Shown one piece after another: positions 1-9,280 of a stretch of 64,000 nt of DNA (positions within the stretch are counted from its first letter, which is position 1; each line of letters opens with the position of its first letter). A model generated the notes under the pieces. That model was not told the DNA's origin and searched no databases. It saw only the letters and a list, made by a program, of their open reading frames with translations. The stretch lies in contig VYBN01000011.1 in NCBI GenBank assembly GCA_009844425.1, forward strand, positions 124,001-188,000. Direction: 5' to 3'. The stretch is from Gammaproteobacteria bacterium. Its GTDB lineage: Bacteria; Pseudomonadota; Gammaproteobacteria; Steroidobacterales; Foliamicaceae. The position numbers were made by a program, and so were the translations under genes.

Positions 1-1
1 G

Positions 2-895
2 ACCGCCGAACACTTCGGCATGGCGCGCAAGGCCATGTACGACCTGCTCGACACCGGCGTGGACACGGTATTGCTGGCCATCCCGCGGCCGGTCTATTCG
101 CACCACGAGGAATTCAACGGCAGCGTCAAGCACGCCATGCATTACATCCACGAGTGGGAGGAGCGCAACGGCAAGCACATCAAGGTGATCATCACTCCGC
201 AACTCGGCGACATCCCGGTCATTCGCACCGCCTACATCAAGATGCTGAGGGACCGGCTGGACACGTTTTCGCCCGCGGATTCCGTAAACGTGGTGATATC
301 GAGCCACGGAATGCCCTGGGACAACGTTCCGCACGAGGCCTGGCTGGAACTGGGCCCGCCGTATCTCGAAGCGGTTGAGAACGACGTCCGCGAAGTGCTG
401 GAGAGTTACGGCTTTTCCCGCAGCGAGGTGGTGGTGAGCCAGGAGAATTTCGCCGATCCGCTGAACGATCCCGACGACCGGTACCTGTCGACCAACGAGG
501 CGTACTGGAACGGCATCAACGCCGGCTACGACTACGTCGTGAACCTACCCGTTTCCTTCTTCGCTGAAAACACCGACACCGCCTTCGGACACGCCATGGT
601 CAATTACGAGGGTTTCGACGAATACAGCCGCTACGATCCCATCGACTATCCCGACTGGAACGAGCCCCTGGTGCGCGAGTTCGTGCAGGACGGGACGCGG
701 GTCATCTACAACGGCACGCCGGTGGGCCGCTACGGCGAACCGGTCGTCGAGGCGTTCTTCCAGGCCATGGATACGATCCTGTCGCAGCATCCCGGCAATC
801 CCGCACCCGGGGGGGAGGGCGTCCCGCCCTCCGGGAAGACGGGACGTCTTCCCTCCCAGGTTGATCCCGCCGGGGCCCAGTCCGGCGCCCAATGA
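2..895 (+). CDS. Ferrochelatase-like protein, 5' end outside window
   Basis: The reading frame is open from base 2, so the N-terminus lies upstream. The 297 residues seen resemble the C-terminal part of a ferrochelatase-family (class II chelatase) protein. An SSHGMPW motif (residues 94-100 counted from the Met at 20) sits where that family has its metal-site His motif, and an acidic ENTDT stretch follows about 90 residues later, like the family's second conserved block. Ferrochelatase inserts iron into protoporphyrin; whether this homologue is a true HemH cannot be decided from the fragment, and the match is distant. The last 30 or so codons are encoded by palindrome P1 and look like an added tail. 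Its stop overlaps the next start (ATGA), so it is probably translationally coupled to the efflux adaptor gene. Confidence 0.6.
   Translation, partial: TAEHFGMARKAMYDLLDTGVDTVLLAIPRPVYSHHEEFNGSVKHAMHYIHEWEERNGKHIKVIITPQLGDIPVIRTAYIKMLRDRLDTFSPADSVNVVISSHGMPWDNVPHEAWLELGPPYLEAVENDVREVLESYGFSRSEVVVSQENFADPLNDPDDRYLSTNEAYWNGINAGYDYVVNLPVSFFAENTDTAFGHAMVNYEGFDEYSRYDPIDYPDWNEPLVREFVQDGTRVIYNGTPVGRYGEPVVEAFFQAMDTILSQHPGNPAPGGEGVPPSGKTGRLPSQVDPAGAQSGAQ
814..853. repeat. Palindromic element P1 (twin hairpin) inside a gene
   Basis: Two perfect hairpins stand back to back. The first is GGAGGGCG, loop TCC, CGCCCTCC (814-832). The second is GGGAAGACG, loop GGA, CGTCTTCCC (833-853). The two loops are complementary to each other. 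The element is read in frame and contributes Gly/Pro-rich residues near the C-terminus of the ferrochelatase-like protein. Related copies lie at 25290, 37529, 44835 and 55663, with different arms but the same kind of loop. Confidence 0.85.
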
Positions 896-2127
896 GCGAG
901 ACGGGCGACCGCCCGAGCCTCGAGGGGCTGCGCATTCCGCGGGATGAGCAGCCCCCGGAAAGCCGCTTCAAGCGATTCCTTTGGCCGGCCATCGGCACGG
1001 TCTGCGTGGCCGGCGCACTTGCATTGCTGGCCGCCTGGTTCTGGCCCGACTCCGCCACGGCAGTGCGGGTCGAAACGGTGCGTTCGTCGTCGGCGGGCGC
1101 TGCCGCCAGCGTTCTGGACGCCAGCGGCTACGTGACCGCGCGTCGAGCCGCCACCGTTTCGTCCCAGCGCACCGGAAGAATCCGCAGGGTGCTCGTGGAG
1201 GAAGGCATGACCGTGGAAGAGGGCCAGGTGGTGGCCGAACTGGACGACGCGGCGGAACTGGCGCAGTTGCGCCTGGCCGAAGCGCAGCTGACTTCGGCGC
1301 GCAGCGCGCTGGGCGAGACCCGCGCCGAGCTTCACGAAGCCGAACTGTCCTACACTCGGCTGTCGGAATTGCACGACCGGGGGCTCGCCAGCGAAGCCGA
1401 GCTGGACGCCGCCACGGCCGCCCGCGACCGGCTGAGCGCCCGCCTTGAATCCAACGACGCTGCGGTGACGGTCGCGGAGCGCGCGGTGGCGGTGCAGCGG
1501 CAGGCGCACAGCGAAACGGTCATTCGCGCTCCCTTTGCCGGCGTGGTCATCGACAAGAACGCACAGCCGGGCGAAATGGTTTCCCCCGTTTCCGCGGGAG
1601 GCGGTTTCACGCGCACCGGCATCTGCACGCTGGTGGACATGGAATCGCTGGAAATCGAGGTGGACGTCAACGAGGCCTACCTGCAGCGGGTGCAGCCCGG
1701 CGGCGCGGTGACGGCGCGGCTGGACGCCTATCCTTCCTGGCGCATTCCGGCGGAGGTGATCGCGATCGTGCCGGCGGCCAACCGCGAGAAGGCCACGGTG
1801 CGGGTGCGGGTGGGCATTCTCCAGCGCGACCCGCGCATTCTTCCGGACATGGGCGCAAAGGTATCGTTCATCGAGCCGGGACAGCCGGCTCCGGCTGCCG
1901 TGGCCGGCCCGGACCGCCTGAGCATTGCCTCTTCGGCCCTGCAGGGACCGGCGGACAATCACTGGGTGTACGTGGCGGAAGACGGACGGGCCGTGCGCCG
2001 CAGCGTCGCGGCGGGCGAGCGGGACGGCCTGAGAGTGGTGGTTCTTTCAGGACTTTCGCCGGGCGACAGGGTCATCCTCGATCCGCCCGCGGGGCTATCC
2101 GACGGGGCGGAAATTCAATATCCTTGA
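892..2127 (+). CDS. MacA-like periplasmic adaptor (HlyD/RND-MFP family)
   Basis: This is a 411-residue membrane-fusion protein that would link the inner-membrane ABC transporter encoded just downstream to an outer-membrane channel or substrate. It has a single N-terminal membrane anchor (about residues 30-51). A biotinyl/lipoyl-like half (GRIRRVLVEEGMTVEEG, about 94-110) is followed by a long alpha-helical hairpin (about 120-200) and a second lipoyl half around ETVIRAPFAGVV. A beta-barrel and a membrane-proximal domain close the protein. The ATG overlaps the previous stop. The following ATPase and two permeases complete a MacAB-like system. The substrate cannot be inferred. Confidence 0.85.
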   Translation: MSETGDRPSLEGLRIPRDEQPPESRFKRFLWPAIGTVCVAGALALLAAWFWPDSATAVRVETVRSSSAGAAASVLDASGYVTARRAATVSSQRTGRIRRVLVEEGMTVEEGQVVAELDDAAELAQLRLAEAQLTSARSALGETRAELHEAELSYTRLSELHDRGLASEAELDAATAARDRLSARLESNDAAVTVAERAVAVQRQAHSETVIRAPFAGVVIDKNAQPGEMVSPVSAGGGFTRTGICTLVDMESLEIEVDVNEAYLQRVQPGGAVTARLDAYPSWRIPAEVIAIVPAANREKATVRVRVGILQRDPRILPDMGAKVSFIEPGQPAPAAVAGPDRLSIASSALQGPADNHWVYVAEDGRAVRRSVAAGERDGLRVVVLSGLSPGDRVILDPPAGLSDGAEIQYP

Positions 2128-2155
2128 CCCCGCAGGGAATACAAGAGCGCGATTC

Positions 2156-2851
2156 ATGGCCCGAGAATTGATCCGTCTGGCGGAGGTCAGCAAGAATTAC
2201 CGCAAGGGGCGCGAGCTGGTGCGCGTGCTGGAAGGCATCTCGCTGGCCATCGAAGAAGGCGATTTCGTGGGCCTGATGGGCCCTTCCGGATCCGGCAAGA
2301 CCACGCTCCTGAACCTGCTGGGCGGTCTCGACAAGCCGACCAGCGGCGACGTCGAGGTGGACGGCAGGAACATCAGCAATCTCTCGACGGGCGCGCTGGC
2401 GAAGTGGCGGGCCAGCAACATCGGGTTCATCTTCCAGTTCTATAACCTGCTGCCGGTGCTGACCGCCGCCCGCAACGTGGGACTGCCGCTGCTGCTGACG
2501 TCCCTGTCGGCCTCGCAGCGCAAGAAGCACGTCAACACCGCGCTGCAACTGGTGGGCCTGGCGGACCGGGCCAAGCACTATCCGCGGGAGTTGTCGGGCG
2601 GCCAGGAGCAGCGGGTGGCGATCGCGCGCGCCATCGTGTCCGATCCGCCCATACTTCTGTGCGACGAGCCCACCGGCGACCTGGACCGCGCGACCGCCGA
2701 CGAAATCATGAGTTTGCTGCAGCGCCTGAACCGCGACTACGGCAAGACCATCGTCATGGTCACCCACGATCCGCGCGCCGCTTCCTTCGCCCACCGCGTG
2801 CTGCACCTGGACAAGGGCGAACTGGGCGCGGCGCCGGAGGAGATCCACTAA
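2156..2851 (+). CDS. ABC transporter ATP-binding protein (LolD/MacB type)
   Basis: A 231-residue nucleotide-binding subunit of the LolD/MacB/FtsE class, expected to drive the two FtsX-like permeases encoded next. Visible motifs are Walker [10 protein letters not shown] (42-50), the Q-loop at FQ (93-94), the signature LSGGQ (146-150, continuing EQR rather than the commoner QQR), Walker B ILLCDE (166-171) and the switch His in THDPR. It starts 28 bp after the adaptor gene, and its TAA shares one base with the ATG of the first permease. This class typically performs mechanotransmission (lipoprotein release, peptide or macrolide export) rather than classic import. Confidence 0.9.
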   Translation: MARELIRLAEVSKNYRKGRELVRVLEGISLAIEEGDFVGLMGPSGSGKTTLLNLLGGLDKPTSGDVEVDGRNISNLSTGALAKWRASNIGFIFQFYNLLPVLTAARNVGLPLLLTSLSASQRKKHVNTALQLVGLADRAKHYPRELSGGQEQRVAIARAIVSDPPILLCDEPTGDLDRATADEIMSLLQRLNRDYGKTIVMVTHDPRAASFAHRVLHLDKGELGAAPEEIH

Positions 2852-4011
2852 TGAACCGCTTCACACTGATCTGGCGAAACCTCTGGCGCAAGCCGATCCG
2901 CACCGTGTTCACGATGCTGGCGGTGCTGGTGGTGTTCTTTCTCTTTACCCTGCTCGAGGGCCTGCGGATCGCGTTCTCCCTGTCCGACGTAGGCCCGGCG
3001 GCCCAGGAACGGCTGCTGACCTCGCACAAGGTTTCGCTGATCATGATGCTGCCCATCGCCTACGAGTCCCGGATCGCGCGTCTTCCGGGGGTCGAGGCCG
3101 TCTCCCACGGCACCTGGTTCGGGGCCCGCTATCAGGACAATCCCGAATTCGCCCAGTACCCGGTCGAGGCCGAGCAATACCTGGCGCTCAACCCCGAAAT
3201 CAAGCTGGACGAGGGACAGAAGCAGGCCTGGTTGGGCAACCGGATGGGAGCCATAGTCGGACGCCCGGTGGCGAACCAGTACGGCTGGCAGTTGGGCGAC
3301 CGGGTGCCGCTCAGGTCCAGCATCTGGACGCGCAACAACGGCAGCGACGTCTGGGAATTCGATATCGAGGGCATATTCGACGACACCGACGCCGGCATGA
3401 ATGCGGGCGTGGTGCTGTTCCATTACGACTATTTCGACGAGGCCCGGGCCTTCGGCAAGGGCACCATCGGCTGGTACGTGTCCAAGGGCAACGGATCCAT
3501 GCCGATTGAGGACGTGATGGCTTCGATCGACGCCGAATTCGAGAATTCGCCGGCCGAGACCAAGACCAACACCGAGGCGGCCTTCGCCCAGGAATACGCG
3601 CAGCAGTTCGGAAACATCGGCCTGATCGTGACCCTGATCCTGAGCGCCGTGGTGTTCATGATCCTGCTCGTGACCGGCCACACGATGGCGCAGTCGGTGC
3701 GCGAGCGGATCCACGAGATGGGCGTGCTCAAGACGCTGGGCTTCACCTCCGGAAGCATCTTCCGGCTGACGGTCCTGGAGGGCCTGCTGCTGGTCCTGCC
3801 CGTGGGCATCCTTGCGATGCTGCTGGGATGGGGCGCTCTGACGCTCGTGGCCGGCACCATGGGAGCCATGTTCCCGGCCGGCCTGCAAATTGGTGCCTTT
3901 TCCATAACGCTGGGCCTGGCGCTGATGCTGGCGATCAGCCTGGGATCCGTGCTGCCGCCGGTCATCCTGGCGCTCAGGCTGGATATCGTGGCGCTGTTGC
4001 GCACCACGTAG
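2851..4011 (+). CDS. ABC transporter permease 1 (FtsX/MacB family)
   Basis: A 386-residue permease with the four-segment FtsX topology: one membrane segment near the N-terminus (about 17-36), a large periplasmic domain of some 230 residues, and three C-terminal membrane segments starting near IGLIVTLILSAVVFMILLV. The ATG at 2851 overlaps the ATPase stop by one base, which decides the start against a longer open frame upstream. It would pair with the second permease as a heterodimer. Periplasmic domains of this kind receive force from the ATPase and pass it to partner proteins. Confidence 0.85.
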   Translation: MNRFTLIWRNLWRKPIRTVFTMLAVLVVFFLFTLLEGLRIAFSLSDVGPAAQERLLTSHKVSLIMMLPIAYESRIARLPGVEAVSHGTWFGARYQDNPEFAQYPVEAEQYLALNPEIKLDEGQKQAWLGNRMGAIVGRPVANQYGWQLGDRVPLRSSIWTRNNGSDVWEFDIEGIFDDTDAGMNAGVVLFHYDYFDEARAFGKGTIGWYVSKGNGSMPIEDVMASIDAEFENSPAETKTNTEAAFAQEYAQQFGNIGLIVTLILSAVVFMILLVTGHTMAQSVRERIHEMGVLKTLGFTSGSIFRLTVLEGLLLVLPVGILAMLLGWGALTLVAGTMGAMFPAGLQIGAFSITLGLALMLAISLGSVLPPVILALRLDIVALLRTT

Positions 4012-4015
4012 TGCC

Positions 4016-5206
4016 GTGTTCGGCTGGCTGACGCAGACGGCGGCCCTCGCGGCCCTGAACCTGCGCAGCCTGCCGCGCAGGCCCGGCACGGCCGCCGTGG
4101 CCATGTCCGGGATCGCCGCGCTGACCGGTGTTTTCGCCGGCGTGCTTTCGATGGCCTCCGGATTCGAGAAGACCATGGACGGGACCGGGCGGGCAGACGT
4201 GGCGCTGGTCCTGCGCAGCGGTTCCACCGCGGAACTCAACAGCCGCTTTACCGGAGAGCAGGCGGACGTGATTCGATACGCCCCGGGCATCGCCAGGGAC
4301 GCGGAGGGAGAGCCCGAGGTTTCCGCGGAGCTGTTCTGGATCGTCAACGCGGTGGGCAAGTCGTCCGGGACCGAGGCCAACGTGGCGCTGCGCGGCATCC
4401 AGCCCACCGGCTATTCGCTGCGCAAGGACTACCGCCTGGCGGAGGGCCGGGAATTCACTCCAGGTCGGTTTGAATTGGTTGTCGGCCGCGGCGCGCGCAG
4501 CCAGTTCATGGGCCTGGAACCGGGGCAGACCATCCGTTTCGGCAAGACCGAATGGCTCGTGACGGGGATGTTCGAGACCGGCGGTTCGGTGTTCGAATCG
4601 GAGCTTTGGTGCGACGTCAACGTGCTCCAGTCGGCGTATCAGCTGGGCAACGGGTTTCAGGTGGTGCGCGCCCGCGTGGACGGCGCGGACGGCCGCCTGC
4701 AACTGGAAGAAGCGCTGGGCGACGACCAACGGCTGAGCGTGGACGTCTGGAGCGAGAAGCAGTTCTACTCCGATCAGGCCGAGGACACGGCCTCGCTCAT
4801 CAACAATATCGGCCTGCCCATATCCATTCTCATGGGCATCGGCGCCGTTTTCGCCGCGCTTAACGCGATGTACGCGTCGATCGCGGCCAGGGCGCGCGAG
4901 CTGGCCACGCTGCGGGCGGTCGGTTTCGGTTCCTTTCCCACCGCGCTGGCGACCCTGCTGGAGTCGGTGGTGCTGGCGTTCCTCGGGGGCGTTCTCGGCT
5001 GCGCCATCGCCTGGTTCGCCCTGAACGGTTTTCAGGCCTCCACCCTGGCCTCCAGTTTCAGCCAGGTCGTGTTCAATTTTGCGGTGACGCCGGACCTGCT
5101 CGGAAGAGGAATCGTCGCGGCCTTGATCGTGGGCCTGGTGGGCGGGATCTTTCCCGCGGTGCGGGCGGCGACCGCCCAGGTCACCTCGGCCCTGCGCGAG
5201 CTCTAG
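4016..5206 (+). CDS. ABC transporter permease 2 (FtsX/MacB family)
   Basis: A 396-residue FtsX-domain permease with an N-terminal membrane segment (RRPGTAAVAMSGIAALTGVF region), a periplasmic domain, and C-terminal membrane segments around ISILMGIGAVFAALNAMYA and AFLGGVLGCAIAWFAL. The likely start is GTG at 4016, 4 bp after the stop of permease 1. The sequence RARELATLRAVGF before the second C-terminal segment is the conserved cytoplasmic coupling region of this family, paralogous to RERIHEMGVLKTLGF in permease 1. Function follows from the operon: the second half of a MacAB/Lol-like transporter. Confidence 0.85.
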   Translation: MFGWLTQTAALAALNLRSLPRRPGTAAVAMSGIAALTGVFAGVLSMASGFEKTMDGTGRADVALVLRSGSTAELNSRFTGEQADVIRYAPGIARDAEGEPEVSAELFWIVNAVGKSSGTEANVALRGIQPTGYSLRKDYRLAEGREFTPGRFELVVGRGARSQFMGLEPGQTIRFGKTEWLVTGMFETGGSVFESELWCDVNVLQSAYQLGNGFQVVRARVDGADGRLQLEEALGDDQRLSVDVWSEKQFYSDQAEDTASLINNIGLPISILMGIGAVFAALNAMYASIAARARELATLRAVGFGSFPTALATLLESVVLAFLGGVLGCAIAWFALNGFQASTLASSFSQVVFNFAVTPDLLGRGIVAALIVGLVGGIFPAVRAATAQVTSALREL

Positions 5207-5210
5207 CGCC

Positions 5211-5657
5211 ATGCCCCGAGGGTTCGCGGCAGCCATGGGGGCCGTCGTTCTGCTGGCCGTCGCCACGGCGGACGAACAGGGCATGATCGATTACCGCAAG
5301 GACGTCATGCTGAGCATGGCGGCGCACCTTTCGGCATTGACGGAACTGCTGGCCGGCGGCCTGGAGCTGGATGAAGGTCACGTCGAAACCCAGGCCACTT
5401 CGCTGGGGTTGAATGCGCAACTGGTCAGCTCGCTGTTTCCGCCGGGGTCCGACGAAGGCGACACCTCGGCCCTGCCGGGCATCTGGCAAAGGCCGGAGCA
5501 GTTCCTGAACAGGGCCGAGGCGGCCGAGCGCGAGGGCCGCAACCTGGTTGCAGCGGCCGGGTCCGGAGACCGCGAATTCATGGTGCAGTCGCTGAGACGG
5601 CTGGCCGACGCCTGCCGGAACTGTCACCGCGATTTCCGGTTCGAGCAGGAGGACTAG
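5211..5657 (+). CDS. Cytochrome c'-like secreted haem protein
   Basis: A 148-residue protein with an N-terminal signal peptide (hydrophobic AAAMGAVVLLAVATA). A single CXXCH haem-attachment site (CRNCH, residues 135-139) lies close to the C-terminus, as in class II cytochromes c (cytochrome c' family). The body is predicted largely helical, consistent with the four-helix bundle of that family. It follows the ABC permease by 4 bp, so it is probably the last gene of that operon. Whether it serves electron transfer or gas binding cannot be read from sequence. Confidence 0.8.
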   Translation: MPRGFAAAMGAVVLLAVATADEQGMIDYRKDVMLSMAAHLSALTELLAGGLELDEGHVETQATSLGLNAQLVSSLFPPGSDEGDTSALPGIWQRPEQFLNRAEAAEREGRNLVAAAGSGDREFMVQSLRRLADACRNCHRDFRFEQED

Positions 5658-5711
5658 CTGCCCGACACGGCGCCGGCCCGCGTGCCAGATACAATTTGCA
5701 GGCTTCTTCCA

Positions 5712-7457
5712 ATGAACCTGCGCGAAACTTCCGTTGGCCTGATTGCCGCCTTGGCGACGGCGGCCGGCGCGATTGCGGGATGCGGCGTAGAGGCGCCGGA
5801 GGAGGAGCAGCAGGTGGCCATGGCCGAATCCGGGTGGGAACGATTCACCGGGGAGTTCATCGAGGACCTGTTCGCCGCCGACCCGACCCGCGCCGTGTGG
5901 GCCGGCCGGCACGAATTCGACGGGCAACTTCCGGACGTGAGCGCACAAGCGATCCGCGAGCGCGGCGACATGCTGCGGCGGTACGTCCGAAGGGCGCAGG
6001 AAGAGTTTTCCGCCGAAGTCCTGAGTCAGGAACAGGACCTTGAGCGCCGGCATCTCCTTGCCTCCATCGAGAGCATGCTGTTCAGCGTGGAAGTGGCGGA
6101 GTATCACTTGCGCAACCCGGCCTGGTATGCGGGGCGACTGAGCCCCAGCGTTTACGTATCGCGCGATTACGCCCCCGGCGACGAGCGGCTGGCGGCGCTG
6201 ACCGCCCACCTGCAGAAGGTCCCGGCCTACCTGGAGCAGATGCGCGGCACGCTTGAGCCGCCTTTTGCGCGGCCGTTCGTCCGCACCGCGCTGGTGAACT
6301 TCGGCGGACTGGCGTCGCATCTCGAGGACGACGTGCCCGCTCTGTTCGCCGACATCGCGGACGAGGACCTGCAGGCCGCGTTTTCCGAAGCGCTGGCGCT
6401 TGCCGTGCAGGCCCTGCGTGAAGTCGAGACCTGGCTGGAACTGCGCCTCGAGGACGCGAGCGGCGACTTCGCCCTCGGCGAGGAACGCTACCGGGAGCTG
6501 CTTTGGCGCCGTTACCGGATCGACCTGGACTGGAAGACGCTGAAGGGCGTGGCGCAGGCCGACCTGGCGCGCAACCTCGAGCTCCTGCGGACCACCTGCA
6601 AGCAGGTCGATCCGGAAATCACGATCGCCGAATGCGCCGCCATGGTGCGCGACGACAAGCCCGGGCAGGGCGCCGTGGCGCGCGCCAACGAACAGTTGCC
6701 GGAACTCCGGGAGTTCCTGGTCCAGGCGGACATCGTCGGCATTCCGAGCGACGAGACCGCCTTCGTGGCGGAGGCGCCCGCCTACCGGCGCACCAATTCC
6801 GCCTACATCGAGATTCCCGGCGCCTTTGAGGAAGGCCTGCCCGCCATCTACTACATCGCCGGCCCGGATCCGGAGTGGCCGCCGGAAGTGCAGCGGCAGT
6901 ACGTGCCCGGTGAAGCCGACCTGCTCAACACGTCGGTGCATGAGGTCTGGCCCGGGCATTTCCTGCATTCGCTCTATATCAAGCGCTCCGGCAACCGGAT
7001 GGGCAAGATCATCTGGAACGCCATGCTCAGCGAGGGCTGGGCCCACTACACCGAGGAGCTGATGCAGGAAGCGGGCCTGGCCGAAGGCAAGCCGCTGCTG
7101 AAGGTGGGTCAGATCCTTGATGCGCTGATGCGCGACGTGCGCTTCCTGTCATCCATCGGATTGCACGTGGAGGGCATGGACGTCGAGACCTCGCAACGGA
7201 TGTTTGCGGAACTGGCCTACCTGGATCCGGGCAACGCGCAGCAGCAGGCGCTCAGGGGCACCTACGATCCCGACTACTTCGTCTACACGCTGGGCAAGCT
7301 GATCATCGTGAAGATGCGCGAGGACTGGACCGCGGACCGGGGCGGGCGCGCGGCCTGGAAGGAGTTCCACGAGCAACTTTTGTCGCTGGGCAACGCGCCG
7401 CTGCCGGCGCTGCGCGAGGCGATGATGGGCCCCGACGACCCCGGCCCCCTCCTCTGA
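5712..7457 (+). CDS. DUF885 family lipoprotein (putative metallopeptidase-like)
   Basis: A 581-residue DUF885 protein. I chose the ATG at 5712 over an upstream GTG because it gives a compact lipoprotein signal (LIAALATAAGAIAGC) with the lipobox cysteine at about residue 23. The family hallmark HExxxGH-like motif is present as HEVWPGH (410-416), and a downstream Glu (EGWAHYTEEL) supports a zinc-protease-like fold. Homologues are often annotated as X-Pro dipeptidyl-peptidase-like or simply DUF885; the substrate is unknown. It stands alone, with 54 bp before it and a convergent gene after it. Confidence 0.85.
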   Translation: MNLRETSVGLIAALATAAGAIAGCGVEAPEEEQQVAMAESGWERFTGEFIEDLFAADPTRAVWAGRHEFDGQLPDVSAQAIRERGDMLRRYVRRAQEEFSAEVLSQEQDLERRHLLASIESMLFSVEVAEYHLRNPAWYAGRLSPSVYVSRDYAPGDERLAALTAHLQKVPAYLEQMRGTLEPPFARPFVRTALVNFGGLASHLEDDVPALFADIADEDLQAAFSEALALAVQALREVETWLELRLEDASGDFALGEERYRELLWRRYRIDLDWKTLKGVAQADLARNLELLRTTCKQVDPEITIAECAAMVRDDKPGQGAVARANEQLPELREFLVQADIVGIPSDETAFVAEAPAYRRTNSAYIEIPGAFEEGLPAIYYIAGPDPEWPPEVQRQYVPGEADLLNTSVHEVWPGHFLHSLYIKRSGNRMGKIIWNAMLSEGWAHYTEELMQEAGLAEGKPLLKVGQILDALMRDVRFLSSIGLHVEGMDVETSQRMFAELAYLDPGNAQQQALRGTYDPDYFVYTLGKLIIVKMREDWTADRGGRAAWKEFHEQLLSLGNAPLPALREAMMGPDDPGPLL

Positions 7458-7617
7458 TCAAAACGCTTCACACTGGCGGGATCTATCCCGGCGGTCTGGA
7501 TAGAATGCACAGCGCGTGGCCCGCGGGCTGACGCCTTCCGACGGATTGTCACCTTCTGGGAGCGGGTTTGATCCCCGCCGCGGGCTGCGCCTTGATCCAT
7601 TGTAACCGTGTTTAGAG

Positions 7618-8469
7618 TCAACCGGTAACGAAGTTGCGGATGGCGCCAACCTTTCGCGTCAGGAATTCGGGGTTCTCGTAAGGCGGCATGTTGACGAAGC
7701 TCGCGCGCGGGGCGAGCGCCGCGGCTTCGCGGGTGTGTTCGAGCAGCGGGTCCTGCGCGTCGCAGATCGCCAGCGCTTCGCAGGTCAAAAGCGGCATGCG
7801 TTCGCGAACCCGGTGCGAGAAGGCCGCCCGGTAGGCCTTGTGATAGGTCGTGAGCGCCTTGAGCACTTCCACCGTCGCCTTGTGCAGCAATTCGGGCGCA
7901 ACAATGCCCGTACCGCGCAGGTGCTGCTTGTCGCGCTTGAACCAGGGAAAGAAGATGTTCTGGTCGCGCATGAACTGAAACGCCCAGAGGTAGTGACGGC
8001 CTTCCAGGTCCGGGTGCACCTCCGGCGCGTAGTTGCTCAGCATGTCCTGACGCTCCTCGCCCTCGAACAGCGCAATCCCGTCCAGGATGACCTTGCCGAT
8101 TCGCTTCGGCGCGGCAATGCCCAGTTCGATGGCCGTGTGCGCGCCGGTGTGGCTGCCATAGGCCGAGGCGCTTTCGATTCCCAGCGTGTCGAGCAGCGCC
8201 AGCATGGACGTGGCGAAATCCTCGATGCGGGGTTGCTCCATCTCGAGCGCGTCCGAGTCGCCGTTGCCCGGCGTGTCCGGGCAAACCACGTTCAGGGTCT
8301 CCGCCAGCGCCCCGCCCAGCGTGCGCATGCTCCACGACGACGTGGGCGAGGCGTGCAGCATCAGCAGCGTGCCCTGCGCCGAACCCGGAAAGTGATAACG
8401 GTAGTGAATGCGGCCCTTGGCCGTGTCGGCGAAAGCGCGGCTTAAGCGCAGCGGTGGAGCGTTTGACAT
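7618..8469 (-). CDS. Alpha/beta hydrolase with His at the nucleophile position
   Basis: A 283-residue alpha/beta-fold protein. The start is placed at 8469 (MSNAPP) because the upstream extension runs through a strong hairpin. The oxyanion region LLMLHASPTSSWS and the acid-turn region (AICDAQDPLLEHT) fit the haloalkane-dehalogenase/epoxide-hydrolase-like superfamily. The nucleophile elbow reads YGSHTGA: the GxSxG position that normally carries Ser is occupied by His107. GxHTG elbows occur in some members of the superfamily, so this may be a genuine subfamily with unusual or no hydrolase chemistry. It is transcribed divergently from the SRPBCC gene. Confidence 0.75.
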   Translation of the reverse strand: MSNAPPLRLSRAFADTAKGRIHYRYHFPGSAQGTLLMLHASPTSSWSMRTLGGALAETLNVVCPDTPGNGDSDALEMEQPRIEDFATSMLALLDTLGIESASAYGSHTGAHTAIELGIAAPKRIGKVILDGIALFEGEERQDMLSNYAPEVHPDLEGRHYLWAFQFMRDQNIFFPWFKRDKQHLRGTGIVAPELLHKATVEVLKALTTYHKAYRAAFSHRVRERMPLLTCEALAICDAQDPLLEHTREAAALAPRASFVNMPPYENPEFLTRKVGAIRNFVTG

Positions 8470-8490
8470 GGACTTTCCCTTTTTGGTTGC

Positions 8491-8522
8491 GGGCGGCGTG
8501 CCGGTGTCGCGGCACGCCGCCC
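8491..8522. promoter_or_regulatory. 13-bp inverted repeat between divergent genes
   Basis: A perfect hairpin (GGGCGGCGTGCCG, 6-nt loop, CGGCACGCCGCCC) lies 22 bp upstream of the minus-strand hydrolase start, in its 5' leader and between two divergent genes. It has no T-run on either side, so it does not look like a terminator. An operator or a leader structure controlling the hydrolase is possible. On the plus side, TTGCCT (8534) and TAAATT (8559) form a weak promoter-like pair with a 19-bp spacer for the SRPBCC gene. Confidence 0.45.
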
Positions 8523-8615
8523 GAGAGCGCATATTGCCTCAAACCGGCGGGGCTGTGGTAAATTCCCGCACCCTGTCCGACGCGCGGGCAGGGGTTCCGG
8601 CAAGAGGGGTTCGGC

Positions 8616-9239
8616 ATGGTCATCATCAAGAGAATACTGATCGGCATCGTGGCGCTGCTGGTGTTGTTTTTCGTCGTCGGCTTCCTGCTTCCGCGCGACG
8701 TTCGCGTCGAGCGCTCGGTGGAAATCGACGCATCGCCGCAAGCGGTGTTCACGATGGTCAACGACTTCCAGCAGTTCAACCGCTGGCAGCCCTGGGCGCA
8801 GATCGATCCCTCGACCCGCTACGTTTACGAGGGGCCCGCCACCGGCGCCGGATCGCGCATGACCTGGTACAGCGATCATCCCCAGGTGGCCGGCGGCATG
8901 CAGGAGATCACCCTGAGCGAGCCGTACTCCAGGGTGCGCATGGCGCTTGACTTCGGCACCGGCGGCCTCGCCAACGCCGACTATCTCATCGATGCCGCAG
9001 GCGCCGGCGGGTCGATCCTCACCTGGACGCTGGAGACGGACATTGGCGGCAACCCGGTGGCGCGCTATGTCGGGCTGATGATGGACGGCATGGTGGGTCC
9101 CGCATACGAGCAGGGCCTGGCCAATCTCAAGGAGATCCTGGAAAACCAGCCCAAACTCGAACCCGGACCGGCGATCATGGAAACCCCCGGCGGCTCCGAC
9201 GCTTCGGGGGAAACGCAAACGGAAACCCGGGCCACCTAG
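8616..9239 (+). CDS. SRPBCC (START-like) domain membrane-anchored protein
   Basis: A 207-residue protein with one N-terminal membrane helix (RILIGIVALLVLFFVVGFLL) followed by a polyketide-cyclase/START-like SRPBCC domain. The typical opening VERSVEIDASPQAVFTMVND and the W-P-W-A-QIDP segment after it are visible. SRPBCC domains bind hydrophobic ligands; the partner is unknown here. A GAGGGG ribosome site precedes the ATG. The C-terminal 30 residues are low-complexity (Glu, Thr, Gly). A leaderless neighbour relationship to the EF-G-like gene (41 bp) suggests possible co-transcription. Confidence 0.75.
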   Translation: MVIIKRILIGIVALLVLFFVVGFLLPRDVRVERSVEIDASPQAVFTMVNDFQQFNRWQPWAQIDPSTRYVYEGPATGAGSRMTWYSDHPQVAGGMQEITLSEPYSRVRMALDFGTGGLANADYLIDAAGAGGSILTWTLETDIGGNPVARYVGLMMDGMVGPAYEQGLANLKEILENQPKLEPGPAIMETPGGSDASGETQTETRAT

Positions 9240-9280
9240 ATCCCCTGTCGCCCTGAGAGTAACGCCGAGGACTGCCGAGC

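Noticed and set aside
7458-7617. A terminator or small RNA in the gap between the DUF885 and hydrolase genes.
   Set aside because: Only a weak CGGGA/TCCCG palindrome (7477-7490) and a GCCCGCGGGC are seen; no T-run and no promoter.
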